Assembly (NCBI GenBank): GCA_017871115.1
Contig: JAFCIZ010000001.1
Coordinates: 3,267,501-3,331,500, forward strand
Direction of reading: 5' to 3'
Source of the DNA: Cunninghamella blakesleeana
Taxonomy: Eukaryota > Mucoromycota > Mucoromycetes > Mucorales > Cunninghamellaceae
Length of the DNA: 64,000 nucleotides
Part shown: in pieces, positions 1 through 12,991 of the stretch
Layout: each line of letters starts with the position of its first letter
Position numbering within the stretch: position 1 is the stretch's first letter
Notes under the pieces: generated by a model
What the model was told of the DNA's origin: nothing
Database searches by the model: none
Seen by the model: the letters and a program-made list of their open reading frames with translations, nothing else
Position numbers and translations under genes: made by a program

Positions 1-501
1 TTTTGTTTTTTACCTTTCAGTTTTTTTAGAAAATGTAAATAAACTTTCAAGTTATGATTGTTTAATACAAAAGGTAAAAATTAAATAAAGGAAAAAGAAT
101 AGGTTGTATTAGAAATTCAATTTTGAATTGAATTAATCCATAAATCATCATATCACGAAAATAATAAAAAAAGTAACATTTGTTATTGGTTACGAAAATA
201 AAAAAAACCAAAATTAAACATCTCCAAATAAACATTACTATTTTTCGTCACAAATAGTAAAATATGAAATAATTTTAGTACGCAAAACATCAAATTTTAT
301 TTTATTTACTAAGAAATTGATTTATATACAAGTTTACAAAATATACTACTTAGTTTATTAATTCTTATTTTATTAATAGAGCTATTCCATTGTTTAAATA
401 TAGTTCGCAGCCATTTTATAGTATAACAATTATTGATATTGCTGTTGTGTTGTTTTATTTTATCAATTTGAATTTAAAAAGAAATAATTTATGCAAAGGT
501 A
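1..501. other. Intergenic, left edge
   Basis: AT-rich sequence downstream of the first minus-strand gene. A pyrimidine tract ending in CAG near base 20 could be a 3' splice site of a plus-strand gene lying to the left, but no convincing coding follows it. I see no other feature. Confidence 0.5.
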
Positions 502-2197
502 TTATAAAGAAGTAGGGGGTGGGTTATTTTTCTTTTTACGAAGAATCACTAGATCGTTCGACTTTGGAATGCATTGTACTTCTAATTTCTCGATTTCGTC
601 ATTTGAAGTGAGATAGTAAGCCGAATGTTGGTCTAAAACAACTAATACAGGTAATTTACCTTGTCGAATATGAGAATCATATATTTCTAATCCCTGATCA
701 TTCTGAAGTTTTTTCTCATAATAAGATATAGCATATTCCGTTAGTAATTTCTGATTTTTGAAGTCGAAATTAATCCATATATTTATATTGTTGTTGTTGT
801 TTTTGTTGTTTTGATGCTGATTTGCTATATTTTGTGAGGTATTACTTGGTGATTTGAAAGCCCATATTTGATCAAGTAATGCAATACGGTAAGTATCATC
901 CATTTCAGTATCATCAGCTTCGTTACTGTTCATATGCTCTTGATTGGTTGATTTTTTTTTGTTGGTCATGGTGGTATTTTTTGATTTAGATGATCTTGAA
1001 AATTTTCTTATCAGCGACATTGTTTTACTATTATTAGATGAGGAGGAGGAGGATGGCGATGGGTTCATTTCATTATTATTGGCGTCATTATTCATAATAT
1101 TATTAATAGTAGTATTATTTTCATTATTATTAGTTCTATTATTATCTTGGTTAGGTATTGAAGGTGAGTGTGATAAAGATGAAGTCGTTGAAGATTGTCT
1201 AAATAATCGCATAAATGGCCATTTTTGTTTTTTAGTTATAATAGAAGGCTGCTGAGAAACCAAAGTATTATCAGATGATGATGTAGTTGTAGGTGATAAT
1301 GCTGTAGAATTAATAGATGTATTGGAAGATGATAATGATGGCTTATTATTATTGGTATCATTTACTTGAAGTGGAGGTTTGTTTTCCAAAATGGGATTGT
1401 CTTGTCGATCAACTATTATATTATTATGAATCGTATTATTATTATTACTATTATTATTATTATTGATGCTACTTTGATATTCTTGTGCTGATATGGGTAT
1501 GGATAAGTTGTCTATATCAAAAGGAGGAGATGATGATGGAGGTGGTTGTGGTTCATAGTGTAAATTAAATTGATTTCTTTTCGCATTTTCGGCAGCTAAT
1601 ATTTCCATGGGAGTTGGTGTTTCATCATCATTGTTGTTGTCAATATTATGGTCATGAGTATAATTCATTCCAGCATTATTATTATTATTCTGATTATTAT
1701 AATAAAAATCGTCATAGTAATATTGTGGCTGTTGCTGTTGCTGTTGTGGTGGTGGTTGGTGATATGTATATGATCCTGATGAGAATCTTTTATTATACAT
1801 TTGATTAAAATGAGGCTATTAAATAATTAATTAATAAAATAGAATGATATAAATTGAAATAAATAAAAGTATTCTTATATTTCTTTATATATTTATTTAC
1901 CCTTCCTGGATCTTGGCGATGATTTGATTCAGAGAGATATTGTTGATAAGGTTCTGGCTGATACAAAGACCTTTCATTATAATAATATTGATCTTCCTGA
2001 ACATTAGGATGATATTGTTCATTGTCATGATAATACTGAGGCCGTTTACTACCTTGTTGATGTAGTATAGAAGGATTGGCATTAGATTGATATAGTGATC
2101 TATTTCTTCGTTTTGGTTGTTTGTATTGATAATAATAATTTTCAGGCACATAGCTTTTGTTCATTTGTTCTATATATGAGTCATAATACTGAGACAT
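502..2197 (-). CDS. Asn/Gln-rich protein of unknown function, 2 exons
   Basis: Exons 2197-1901 and 1815-502 (phase 0; donor GTAAAT, acceptor AATAG) give about 536 residues. The first 99 residues are Tyr- and Gln-rich. The middle is dominated by Asn, Ser and Gln runs with basic patches (Lys/Arg-Ser stretches) that could be phosphorylation sites. Only the last 130 or so residues look folded: an acidic lead-in, then an aromatic helix-strand pattern and a Val-rich strand ending in a Lys-rich tail. I do not recognise the family. The composition suggests a disordered scaffold or regulator, but this is only inference. The exon join is supported because the reading frame stays open and the second exon has no need of its own start. 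It is divergent from the Zn2Cys6 gene. Confidence 0.7.
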
Positions 2198-2717
2198 TTT
2201 TATTATTATTTTATAGTATCATAACGAATAAAGAGAATATAATAATTGGTAAAATAAATTTAAGTAAATTATAAAAGAGAAAAGGAAAGAAAGAAAAAGA
2301 AAATATAAAATAATATATATATTTATAAAAATACCTAGGGTAAGTCCCCAAACACTTGTGTTACAAATATACTTGTTTTGTTTTGTTTTAACTGATGATT
2401 AAGTTTTATTGTAATAACTGGCTGTTCAAATAGGTTACTATACTATTTTAATTCCACCCTATTTTATGTTTATCCATTTTGGTTATATTTTGAACAAATC
2501 AAGATAAAGTATTTTCATACTAAAAAATTAAGCTTTATAAAAAAAATAAATTGTAAAGAAATGTTTTATTTCTTAATTCTGAATTGAAATTATTTTATTG
2601 GCTGGATATTACTTTTTCCGATTACTTTACAACTTTTAAAAATAATTATTTTTTTCACCTTTTTATCCTTTTACTCACTTTTTTTTTACATTACTTATTA
2701 TTTTTATTAGAAATACA
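2198..2717. promoter_or_regulatory. Divergent intergenic region between the Asn-rich gene and the Zn2Cys6 gene
   Basis: 520 bp, AT-rich with A/T homopolymer tracts and a purine-rich stretch around 2275-2300. It must contain the promoters of both flanking genes. No specific operator is recognisable. Confidence 0.5.
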
Positions 2718-3891
2718 ATGCAACCATATTCTTCACAATCTAATTCAATACCAAATATAAAAAATCTAAACACAAATAATAGCACTTCTCCTTTATATAT
2801 AAATAATCAACTACCACCTTTGCCTATATCTCAAAATAATACTAATTTACACGACACAAGAACGAAAAAACGTACAAGAAAAGATAGAGCTTGTAAGTAC
2901 ACTTCATATATATCTTACGTATTTTTTAATCAAACTAAAGTTGTACTAATATATATAGTTAATAGGTGATTTATGTCGTAGGAAAAAAATAAGGTAAAAT
3001 CTTTTTTACGTATATATATTATCCATCGCTATTATTTTTTGAAAAAACTAACTTTAGTTTTTCTTTGCCTATTTTTGTACTAATAGATGTGATTATAATC
3101 AATTATTCCGGGAACGTCCTTGTAGTTCTTGTAAAGGATATGGAGTTTCCTGTACCTTTAACGAAGTAAATATGAAAATATATGCAAATATTAAATAATG
3201 AAATATTATTGAATAATGGATATTTACTATTATTACTGTAAATTGTTTATTTAATATATTTAGGCAGCCAAGAAACGTGGGCCACCAAAGGGGTATGTTG
3301 AAGGTTTAGAACAACGATTACAAAGGATGGAAGAATTATTAATGACAGTGGCTACATCAAATAGTATACCGGCAGATACAATAAAACAATTTTTGAATGA
3401 AAGAGATGATACCAATATTAATAAAGTTAAACATGAACAGGATATAGAAACAATCAATAATACACAATCATCTTCGTCACCGTCATCGTCGTCTCCATCA
3501 GCATCACTATCACCAACTTTTTCTTCAACTTCTACAATAGATAATTCTTCAGTTACATCAAAAAAACGTACAATTAGTCAATCACTAGGTCTTAAAGATT
3601 CCCACATAGAAGATCAACTAGACAGTGTAAAAGCAAATAAATACGCCTTCATTGGAAGCTCATCTGGCGTTTATATGTTAAATCGTTTATTTCAATGTGA
3701 AGAAAAAGTGGATGGATCTGGCGATACAAATCATACTCCAACGGTTTATGGTGGAAAAGGTGGGGATGTCATGGTCGCTAGATTTGGGCATAAATCTTCT
3801 CAAATTAATTTTGGACCTGGAACGCCAGATGATTCTGTATGGGTATTACCCCCAAAACCGGTTGTTGATCGTCTAGTAAAACTGTAAGCAC

Positions 3892-3928
<37 letters not shown>

Positions 3929-5741
3929 GGAAAATTAAGTAATTATCGAAGTATCATATTTATCTCTTCTTATTATCTTTGTTTTTAATGTTATTGTAGT
4001 TATTTTTTAGAATTGAATTTACATTTACCAATTATTGATGAAGATGAATTTATGGAAAAATACAATGCTGATTTGAATAATATATCAAAACCATTACTAC
4101 TTTCAATATGTCGAGTAATGATTCGTACGATTCCAGAAAATGATCCTATTTTACAAGAATACACCATAGATAAATTAGAATTATTTAAACAAATTTTACA
4201 TCAACTCCAAAGTCACTATAACTTGGATTTTATAGAACCACATATTGAATGCATTCAAATACTATTGCTTGCTTCAGTTAATGCAGATGGCTGGAGTCCT
4301 AAAAGCTCTGATTGGATTGCCACAAGTATTGCTATTAAAATGGCTCAAGACCTTGGTTTACATCGTTCAAATACCCAAGTGAATATTTCACCTAATATTG
4401 TTGAAGCTAGAAAACGATTATGGTGGTCAGCTTACATTGTTGATCGATGGATATGTGCATCTCTTGGAAGGTAAATTTTTATAAGGTTAATTGCTAAAAA
4501 GAAAACAAAAAGAAATATATTTTTACTTATTATTATTATTATTATTGTCATTATATTATCATTGTTGCTGTTGCTTTATTTATTTTAAAAAAAAAAAATA
4601 GACCACTTACTATAAATGATGCTGATTGTGATTTGGAGTATCCTAATTTAGGAGAAAATGATAAATATGCTAGATTTATTGTTCTTATTAAATTGTCAAG
4701 TATCCTGGGAAATGTTCTCCGTGCAATTTGCTCTCCACGTGCTCGCTCGATGAGTGATGATTCTTCAAGATTTCATCAAATATCAAAGCAATTGGAACAA
4801 GCTTTAATCGATTGGAAGCATTTATTACCATCACACTTATGGATTAACAGTGAAGATATGAAAAATATACAAGAAGGGAATATATCTAAAGATTTATATA
4901 AAAAAATAAATAATGGTGGTAAGAAATTATAATATATATATATATATATATATGTCGCTATAACACAACCTATTTAATTATCTTACCTCTAACTTATTTT
5001 TATATTTTTTTTATAAAACTAAATGGTTAATTTTATAGCTGGTCAACTTAGAATGCTATATGTCCCAGTATTGCTTTTATCTAAACGACCATTTGTATAC
5101 TTGGGAGAAAATAGCTCATCGTCAGTAGTAGTACCTCAAGATTGTATGGATGAAATAGCAATTGCGCTTGATATATTTCTTACAATTGATTTTAATTCTC
5201 TTTTACCAGGATGGACGTTATCAAGCTATGCTTTCACTCAAATTTTTATGTATATGCTTTTAAATTATCGTAATGAAGATCCTAAAATTGTCGCACTAGC
5301 AAAACAGCAAGTTAAATTACTTAGACAGCAATTTCATAAAGTTGGAAACTATTTTTGTGAGGTAAAAAAAATTGATAGTGAAAAATATGGCAAAATGAGT
5401 TTATAATATAAATCATCTTAATACTTTTTCCTTTTTTTTTTATTACTATTCAAATATGTATGTATGTATGTATGTATTAGACTCAATTGAGTAAATTCTT
5501 TGAATCCGTATGCAACATTATAGAAAATGATACACTTGTCAGCAGTAAAGGTGGTCAATCTACTTCCTTACTAGGTGCATCAAGTGGCATTGATTGGAAC
5601 GGTAAATATAAAAAAAATCGTAATAAAATAAAAATAAAAAATGAGAGTAAAAAAATTCTTACATCTATTTTTATATCTATATCTATATTGTTTTTATTTT
5701 AAATAGATATTTTAGATATATTTACGGAAAACTTTTTTTAA
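2718..5741 (+). CDS. Zn2Cys6 (Gal4-type) fungal transcription factor, 9 exons
   Basis: Exons 2718-2892, 2966-2993, 3087-3165, 3264-3883, 4000-4470, 4602-4918, 5039-5361, 5481-5601 and 5707-5741 give 722 residues. The binuclear zinc cluster is split over the first three exons: C59-x2-C62-x6-C69-x10-C80-x2-C83-x6-C90, preceded by a basic stretch and followed by a linker (GPPKGY) and a short coiled coil (EGLEQRLQRMEELL). From about residue 300 comes the fungal-specific transcription factor domain: YF...LPIIDEDEF, a helix with WSPKSSDW, and a KRLWWSAYIVDRW segment typical of that family. It probably binds CGG-type half sites as a dimer in the nucleus. The target pathway is unknown. It lies 340 bp upstream of GAL7 in the same direction, but nothing shows that it regulates GAL7. 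A 28-bp second exon is unusual yet needed to build the zinc cluster. Confidence 0.92.
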
Positions 5742-6080
5742 GTGAATGGTATCATAAAGTTATTACTTAATACAACTGTAAATTAATTTAGTAGAATATC
5801 ATTAAAACATAAAAAACGGGAAGAAATGGAATATCCTAAATATTACATAAAAACTTGAACCGAGGAAGACCTATTTAGTACCCTAAAATTTAAAATCAGA
5901 ACTCAGCAAACTCAATTTTTTTCTTTGCTCGATTTTTTTTAAAGCGTTTCTGTTTTTTATTTTCCCTTTTCCTCTTCTCTTTTTTTTTATTATATTTTTC
6001 TTTCTTATCATAATAACAAACAAGTTAATACTTTTTTAGAATAAAAAGCGTGTATTATTAGTTATATATATATATACATA
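5742..6080 (+). promoter_or_regulatory. GAL7 upstream region
   Basis: About 340 bp between the transcription factor stop and the GAL7 start. It has T-rich and C/T-rich tracts (5925-6005) and an alternating TA run at about 6062-6076 directly before the ATG at 6081. No clear CGG-N11-CCG Gal4 site is visible. Confidence 0.45.
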
Positions 6081-7307
6081 ATGGCTTCCTTTGACTTTAA
6101 TAATGATTCTCATAAACGATTTAATCCTTTAAATAAATCCTGGGTATTATGTTCACCTCATCGCACCAAGCGACCATGGCAAGGGCAACAAGAAGAACCA
6201 CAACTGGATCAACGACCTTCTTATGATACTAACTGTTATTTATGTCCTGGTAATAAAAGAGCTAATGGTGAATATAATAAAAAATATGAAACTACTTTTA
6301 CGTTCCCAAATGATTTTGCGGCTGTGAAAAAGGATCAACCTGACTATGTCAAAGATAAGAAAAATGATACGGAAGAAGATAAGGAAGAAGACATTGATGA
6401 CAATGAATTATTCCGTGTAGAAGGGGTTAGAGGAGAATGTCATGTTATTTGTTTTTCACCAAGACATGATTTAACTATGGCCGAAATGAAAACAGAGGAA
6501 ATCCAAGCCGTAGTACAAGAATGGACTACAAATTATCAAAGGATCAAACGAGAAGTACCTTTAGTAAAGTATGTTCAAATCTTTGAAAATAAAGGATCAG
6601 CAATGGGGTGCTCCAACCCTCATCCTCATGGGCAAATGTGGTGTACAGAAATTATTCCTCAAGAGCCTCAACAAGAATTTCAATCACTTCAAGAATACCA
6701 ATTAAAACATGGATCAGGTCGTTGCCTTTTATGTGATTATGTTCAACGTGAATTAAAACAACAGCAACGAATTGTGATAGAAAATGATTCCTTTGTTTGT
6801 TTAGTTCCCTTTTGGGCCTTATGGCCATTTGAAACCATGATTTTATCCAAACGTCATTGTACAGATTTATTGGATTTGGCAACAAAACAACAGGAACAAC
6901 AGGATTTGGCCGACATTTTACGTCGTATGACTTGTCGATATGATAATTTATTCAAATGTAGCTTTCCTTACTCAATGGGTATACATCAGGCCCCTACACA
7001 AGGTGATGCAGATTATGCTCATTTTCATATCCATTTTTATCCTCCTCTTTTAAGAAGTGCAACAGTTAAAAAATTCTTGGTTGGGTAAGTAAAAAATAAA
7101 ATAAAATAAATATGTTATGATTATGGATAAAGAAATAGATAGACTCTTTTTCATTTACTAAGGATATCCTTTTTTTTATTACTATCATATTTATTCTTTC
7201 ACACAATTAGATTTGAATTACTTGGTGAACCTCAACGGGATCTTACACCTGAACAAGCTGCTCAGCGTTTAAGAGATTGTTCAGAAATTCATTATAAACA
7301 ATTATAA
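6081..7307 (+). CDS. GAL7: Galactose-1-phosphate uridylyltransferase, 2 exons
   Basis: Exons 6081-7084 and 7211-7307 give 366 residues, the usual length. This enzyme of the Leloir pathway exchanges UMP between UDP-glucose and galactose-1-phosphate. The active-site motif HPHGQ is at residues 181-185, with H183 as the expected nucleotide-accepting histidine. The N-terminal RFNPL...[16 protein letters not shown] and the CYLCPGN zinc-binding segment (C52, C55) are present, as is the C-terminal [10 protein letters not shown] motif. An acidic insertion at about residues 91-108 is lineage-specific low complexity. The second exon supplies the conserved [17 protein letters not shown] tail. No other GAL genes are in the window. 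Confidence 0.97.
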
Positions 7308-7888
7308 AACAATAATAAAAAAAAAGGTGATATACATATATAGGGTGATATAAAATAGATAGCAATCATCGGTAAATTATGATCCTCATATACAATATTA
7401 ATAGAAGTCAGTTTAAATTATTATTCGTATTATTATTTATGACCATTCTTATTCTTATTTTTGTACATATAATAAATTTAATTTAAGAATAAAAAAACCA
7501 TTAATCCTTTATTTATGTAATGTATTTTTTAAACTATACTACTAAAAAGAAAAAAATGGTTCAAACAACGTTTATTACTATTTATCTAATAAGACTGGTA
7601 ATGTTTAATAAAAAAATATAGTATTAAAACATTTATTTACTTGTCTCTTAAACACTCTTTAAATAAATGTATAATAAACAAAAGAAGCTCTTATAATAAA
7701 AAAATACGCTTATAAAAATTATAATGTATGAGTAGCAATAATTTTTACTTTTAGTATTTAAAAATATATATAATATTATTTTCATCCCATTCTAATAGGT
7801 TAAATGCATTAGCATTAATAATAGCAAAAAACAGTAATTACTTTCATTATATATCTAAAAGAAGTATTCACAATTAAAAAAAAAAGCG
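7308..7888. other. Convergent intergenic region
   Basis: 580 bp between the GAL7 stop and the stop of the minus-strand SWIM gene. It holds the 3' UTRs and several AATAAA-like signals on both strands. No gene seen. Confidence 0.5.
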
Positions 7889-10800
7889 TCATAACCCAAG
7901 TTCATCAAATATATCAGAAGTTGACATCCGTAACATATCATCCTCATTATTTGCACCAATTACTGAATCATTATTTTGTTGAAAAATAGACCCTTCTTGT
8001 CCTTCTAATAAATGTTTTTCATATTCTTCATCTTCTGTATCTGAACCATTGTCAGCTTGTGATTTATAAGATAGAGCTAAATCAGTCAAAGGCTATGTAA
8101 ATATTTAAAAAATATAAAATAAAATAAAAGGCGAGTTAGAATTATTTTAGAGATATTATAAAAAAAATAAAAAAATAGAAAAAGAATAATGCAAAGTATA
8201 TGAAATGAGGAAACAGAATATACACATTACCAAACTAACAGTAGAACCTTGTATCACTGGATCAGAAAGAGGAGTAGACGTATCATCCATTGACAAAAAG
8301 GAATAGGATATATCAGAATCTCTATATTTAGATGTATCTTGTACTAAAGTATCATTATCACCTTTTTCCTTCTCCTCTTTTTCTTTTTCAAAGGTATTCA
8401 ATGGTAAAAACGATATATTCGATAAGAAATTATTATCATCTATAAAATGTTTACTAGATGATGATGATTCACTTTCTATCATCTTATAATCAGTAGAAGG
8501 TGGAGATGAAGATACTATACTGTTATTGTTATTTATTTTTTTTTCAGATACTTCTTTTCTTTGAGGTCGTCTTGGCTTCTGTGGATTAAATTGAATACCA
8601 TCATCGCTTTCGTTATTACTTTCGCTATTGTTCGATTTATATGATTCCTTAGTTTGATCTATACTTTTATTTTTATTTTTGTGTTTAGGTTGATTTTTTG
8701 GTGCTGTATTTGAACCATTCTCTGAATGAGCTGATGTATTGGAGGTGGCGGTGCTAATTTCAGTTGATTTTGATTTTTTCCGTGATTTCTTTGTATTTAT
8801 TTTTTGTTTTTTATGGCATGGCTGGTCTGTATCTTCTTTCTCTTCATTTTCTTTTTCTTTTTCTTTTTTCTGTTTTCCTAATACCCATGGCAATATTCTT
8901 CTTTTTTCTGTCTGAGTAGTATTTTCGTCACTATTAAATTTAGATTGAGAAGCTAATGGATGAGTATCTGTACCATGATTAACCAGAATTGATGTTGTTG
9001 CCATTATTGATGTTGTTGAATCTAAAACGATGTCCTTTGATTTACACAGAGTCGATGTAGTGGCACTTTTATCTTTTATGTTTTCTACAAAAGGCATGAC
9101 AATTGGTTCTTTACTTTGATTAAATTCTTCCATATTAATTATAAATCGTAATAGCAATGCCGTACAATGTTTACATCTTCCATTTTTTCCTACAGGGCAA
9201 GAACAATATCCACCTTTAATGACTATTATCAAATAAAAATAAAAATAATAGCATAAAATTAGCTATACAAACAATTCTTTCAATTGCTATTATATTTTAT
9301 TTATTTATTTATTTATTTTAAAAAAGAATCTTACCTTGATCATCCACTACATGTTTATTAATATATACATACACATTATAAGGATCATTACTTGTACCCT
9401 GAGATTTAGTAAAAATTAAAAGATTACCATCTTCTTCCCAATAATATGAAAGACAATCTAAAGTATGGAGTAATTTTTCACCACGGGTATAAGCACCGGA
9501 ATTAGCAATATAATTTCTAATTATATCATGATTGATTGTTAATGAGATCGACTCCAAATTTTTTAGACGCTTTTCTTCTTCAGTTACTGCATTGTCTACA
9601 ACTATGTCACATCCATTTATTTTTGTATATTGTTCCCAATTTCCATGAACTTTATTTATCCAGTTTAATGCAATTTCTTCTTTCTAAATATATATATATA
9701 TCTATATTAGTAGTCCATTCATAATAATCATAATCATAAAAAAAAATATAATATAATATGTAAAATATAAAGCTAAATTACCGAAGATGAAACGCTGTGA
9801 ATAAAAAAATCGTTATATTCTAGGTTTGTTTGTGTAAAGGGTAACTTTGAATTCATTAAAGGTGTTTTCCAGTTTTCAGATGTAATTACATTTAATTTGC
9901 TATAATTAGTATATAGAAAAATAATAATGAGTATCTAATTAACTGCATATACATCTTATATATATTCCTAACTATCTTTTTCTTTTTTTTTTTTTTTTAC
10001 CTAGGTAAAATTTTTAATTGTTCTTCAGAGATAGATTTGCTTTCAATTTCATTTAAAATAATAATACTAATAAGAAAATATATTTAAATTTATAAAAAAT
10101 AAAAATGCATACATGTTAACTTAAAAAATATACATTATTTATAAGGATTAAAAAGTATTTATATTTAAAAAAAAAAAACTTACAAATCTTTTTTCCATTT
10201 GTTTCTATTAAATTTTGCAGTACTTATTAAATCCATACAGTATAATTGAGTTAAAAAAGTTGGGCAACTGGGATCAAAAATATAAGTTTTCCATGTTAAT
10301 AAGATTGATTTAGAAATACATAAATGATGTCGATGTTGAATCCAAGCTAGTGTATTACATAACGGCTGCTTAATTGATTTATGATATCCATTCAAAAAAA
10401 GATAAATTGGAAAAGAAGTTGCTAAGGATTCTACCCAGGCCCATATCATTTTTCGTTTACGTTCCAATAGCTGCTTGCTTTGTTCAAGATTCGCATTCTG
10501 CATAATCTCATTTTCATTATCTGTAAAAAATGAATATTCATGTCCTATTAATATTAACGTTGATCCTTGTTCACTATTATTGTTATAATTATAATTATTT
10601 AATTTTTTTTTTTTAAAAAAAAAATAGAGAGAGAGAGAAAGAAAGAAAAAGTAAAGATATATATATTAATATATTGTAGATAATACTATTACATTAATCT
10701 TATTCCTTCATTTTTATTATACCTAGGTAGAGATATTGCTGCATCTATCCACCCATTGATAGCATCCATTGCTGTACTATTAAACTCTATGGTATTCTCA

Positions 10801-11566
10801 GTGATTTGAATCATATCAGATGTGACATTAACAATAAATGCCTATAAATATACACATGTATACATAATCAATAAAAAGAATGATATAAAAATATACATGC
10901 CTCTTTAATATTGATACAGCTATTCATATATATTACCTTTTTTATAAAATCACTGGCTGTTATTAAAAAGGGTTGAGTTAACTCATGATCCACATAAATA
11001 TTACTTGAAGTAATTGTTTTTGGGGGCGAAGAAACCTGAGGGAGAGTAATCAAGTTCTGCTTAAACCATACATCATAGTCGTGCTCATCCAAAGTATAAA
11101 TCCAACCAGATAAGTAGCTTTGTTGAATAGAACTGTAAGGTAAAGTTAAATAAGATATATTTAGATTGGGCCGTCGTTTATGTATAAAACGTAAAAAGTC
11201 TTCTCTTTTTGTAATTGATATCGGTTTTAAAAAATAAAGTGCCAGCTTTTTATGACTATTCTAAAAAATGAAGCTATATTAAATAAATACAAAAGGAAGA
11301 TAAATAATATATTATTGTTATTCTCTTCTTTTTAGAAAATAAAATAGATAAATAAAAAAAAAAATTGAGTCATTTACCTGATCAACCACTTTTAATAATT
11401 CACGAACTAGATCACGTGTATGTTGATCTGTTGAATTATCATTATTATCAGGACAATAAAGAATGTATTTTTTATTTAAATAGAGATTATAATAAATAGT
11501 GGCAATAATAGGTAAACTTGTATCTAACCATACTATATCACTTTTATCATTCTCTAAAACTGACAT
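7889..11566 (-). CDS. SWIM-type zinc-finger protein, 9 exons
   Basis: Exons on the minus strand are 11566-11378, 11260-10937, 10841-10723, 10573-10184, 10066-10001, 9899-9782, 9683-9335, 9222-8231 and 8092-7889, all in phase, giving 916 residues. The only recognisable domain is a SWIM finger at the start of exon 8: YCSC...GRCKHCTALL, which fits C-x-C-xn-C-x-H and has the conserved downstream Ala. SWIM domains bind DNA or protein and occur in Mutator-like transposases, Shu2/SWS1 recombination factors and E3 ligases. The N-terminal 500 residues are helix-strand rich and not recognised. Exon 8 continues into a long disordered region with basic clusters that look like nuclear localisation signals and many Ser/Asn, and the last exon is acidic, ending in DIFDELGL. 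The many introns argue against a recently active transposase. Exon 4 uses an acceptor at 10574, because the nearer one at 10521 breaks the frame. Confidence 0.8.
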
Positions 11567-12350
11567 ATTTTTGAGAGAGTGAAAGTGAAAAAAGGAAGGA
11601 AGAAAATATGAAGAGATAAAGAAAATCGGAGATTGTAACTTTTTTTTAAAAAAAAATATATATATACATCATAAATAATTTCCATATTTATCAATGAATA
11701 CTATATATACTACTTATACTATTTATATATACATAATACTATGATCATTATACTTTAACATGTTCTTTATGTATATTCTATACATATGTAACTTTTTTTT
11801 CTTTTTTTGAAAAAATACAAATAATAGGTAATTAAGTCATTATTTTTTATTTCCATTTGAACAAATAAGGCAATTATGTTAGTGTAATACAAAGATACTG
11901 AGAAAATCATTATACTGCTTATTACAGGTTAATTATTTCATTATCATTTGTAAAAATTAAAAAAATAAAAACTATTTTTTATAAAAATAGTAATTAAAAA
12001 GAGACTGTTATTATTATAACGATGATTATTGCTATTATTATTTTATACTAGACGAAACTTTTAAAAGGTCCATATATTATAATAAAAAAAAAACAATATA
12101 TAAAGATAACTCGATGTGAAAAAGAATTTTAACTTGGTGGCCATGTATTCGAATAAATTTATTTTTCTCAAGCTTTTTTTTCCTTTTACTCTTCTTCCTT
12201 TTACGTATTTATATTATTTAAAAACATTTATCTTGGTAAAAATTTAATACACAAACATATATAAATACAAATATATTTATATATATATAATATATATAAA
12301 GATCTTCTTTACACTGGTCTATACACAGCAATAACATATCCACAAACCAA
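11567..12350. promoter_or_regulatory. Intergenic region upstream of the SWIM gene and of the orphan ORF at 12351
   Basis: 784 bp, very AT-rich. A TA-rich run at about 12250-12300 with TATATAAAG lies 50 bp before the ATG of the 99-aa ORF and could be its TATA box. The minus-strand side carries the SWIM gene promoter. Nothing else seen. Confidence 0.4.
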
Positions 12351-12650
12351 ATGGGCGTTTCTATAACTTTATCCTATTTTGTATTTCATACAAGTAAACA
12401 CTTATATATGTATTCTGATTACGAGGTGTTTCATACTGAAGTAGAAGAATTATTAACCAAAAAAAAAAATATAAGTTTTAATTTTAACAATAATTTACAA
12501 ACAACAAGTCAAAGCATATTTGGATTTACGACAAGTAGAGATATTAATGGTACAATTAATATTCAATGTCATAATTATAAAACTTACAGAAATATAAAAA
12601 AAATATTAAAAAATCTACATATTTTAGCACTTCGATATGGTTATTTTTAA
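12351..12650 (+). CDS. Small orphan protein, 99 aa
   Basis: A single open frame starting MGVSITLSYF and ending RYGYF. The protein has an amphipathic N-terminal part, an Asn-rich middle and a basic helix near the C-terminus (KTYRNIKKILKNLHIL). There is no signal peptide or recognised domain. It has an ATG start after an A-rich leader and a TATA-like run, and its composition is less biased than random AT-rich frames, which is why I list it. It may still be a chance ORF or one exon of a longer gene. Confidence 0.35.
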   Translation: MGVSITLSYFVFHTSKHLYMYSDYEVFHTEVEELLTKKKNISFNFNNNLQTTSQSIFGFTTSRDINGTINIQCHNYKTYRNIKKILKNLHILALRYGYF

Positions 12651-12991
12651 AAAAAATAAATAAATATATAAATCATTTAATTTAAAATAGTTACATAACA
12701 CAAATTTATATAATGGTAGTTAGGATTGAAAATCCGCTTGTGCTACAGTATGGTTAATTATTATTATTTTATAAATTAAACACTATCAATTTTTTTTTTT
12801 TTTTTTTACCTCTTTCTTTCTTTTTTTCTTTTTCTTTTTTTTTTTCCCTTTTTCCTCCCCTTTCTTATTCTTTTTTTTTTTTTTTTTTTCATTTTTATTC
12901 TTATTAACAATTAAATTATAGAAATAATATTATAAAAAACAATAATATCAAAAATTATTTTTAAAGAAACCTAGTACCAAAATTAGTTATA
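12651..12991 (+). promoter_or_regulatory. Pyrimidine-rich promoter of the membrane protein gene
   Basis: Long T and C/T tracts (about 12790-12890) lie 100-200 bp before the ATG at 12992. Such tracts are typical of nucleosome-poor fungal promoters. No ORF. Confidence 0.45.

Noticed and set aside
944..1255. Leu/Asp-rich ORF antisense to the Asn-rich gene
   Set aside because: It is the reverse-strand shadow of AAT/GAT codon repeats in the real gene.
2718..7307. GAL regulon made of the Zn2Cys6 factor plus GAL7
   Set aside because: Adjacency alone; no Gal4-type CGG-N11-CCG site and no other GAL gene in the window.
12716..12765. tRNA-Phe-like piece (GGTAGTTAGGATTGAAAATCC with a GAA anticodon-like loop)
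   Set aside because: No T-arm, B box or acceptor stem can be formed around it.
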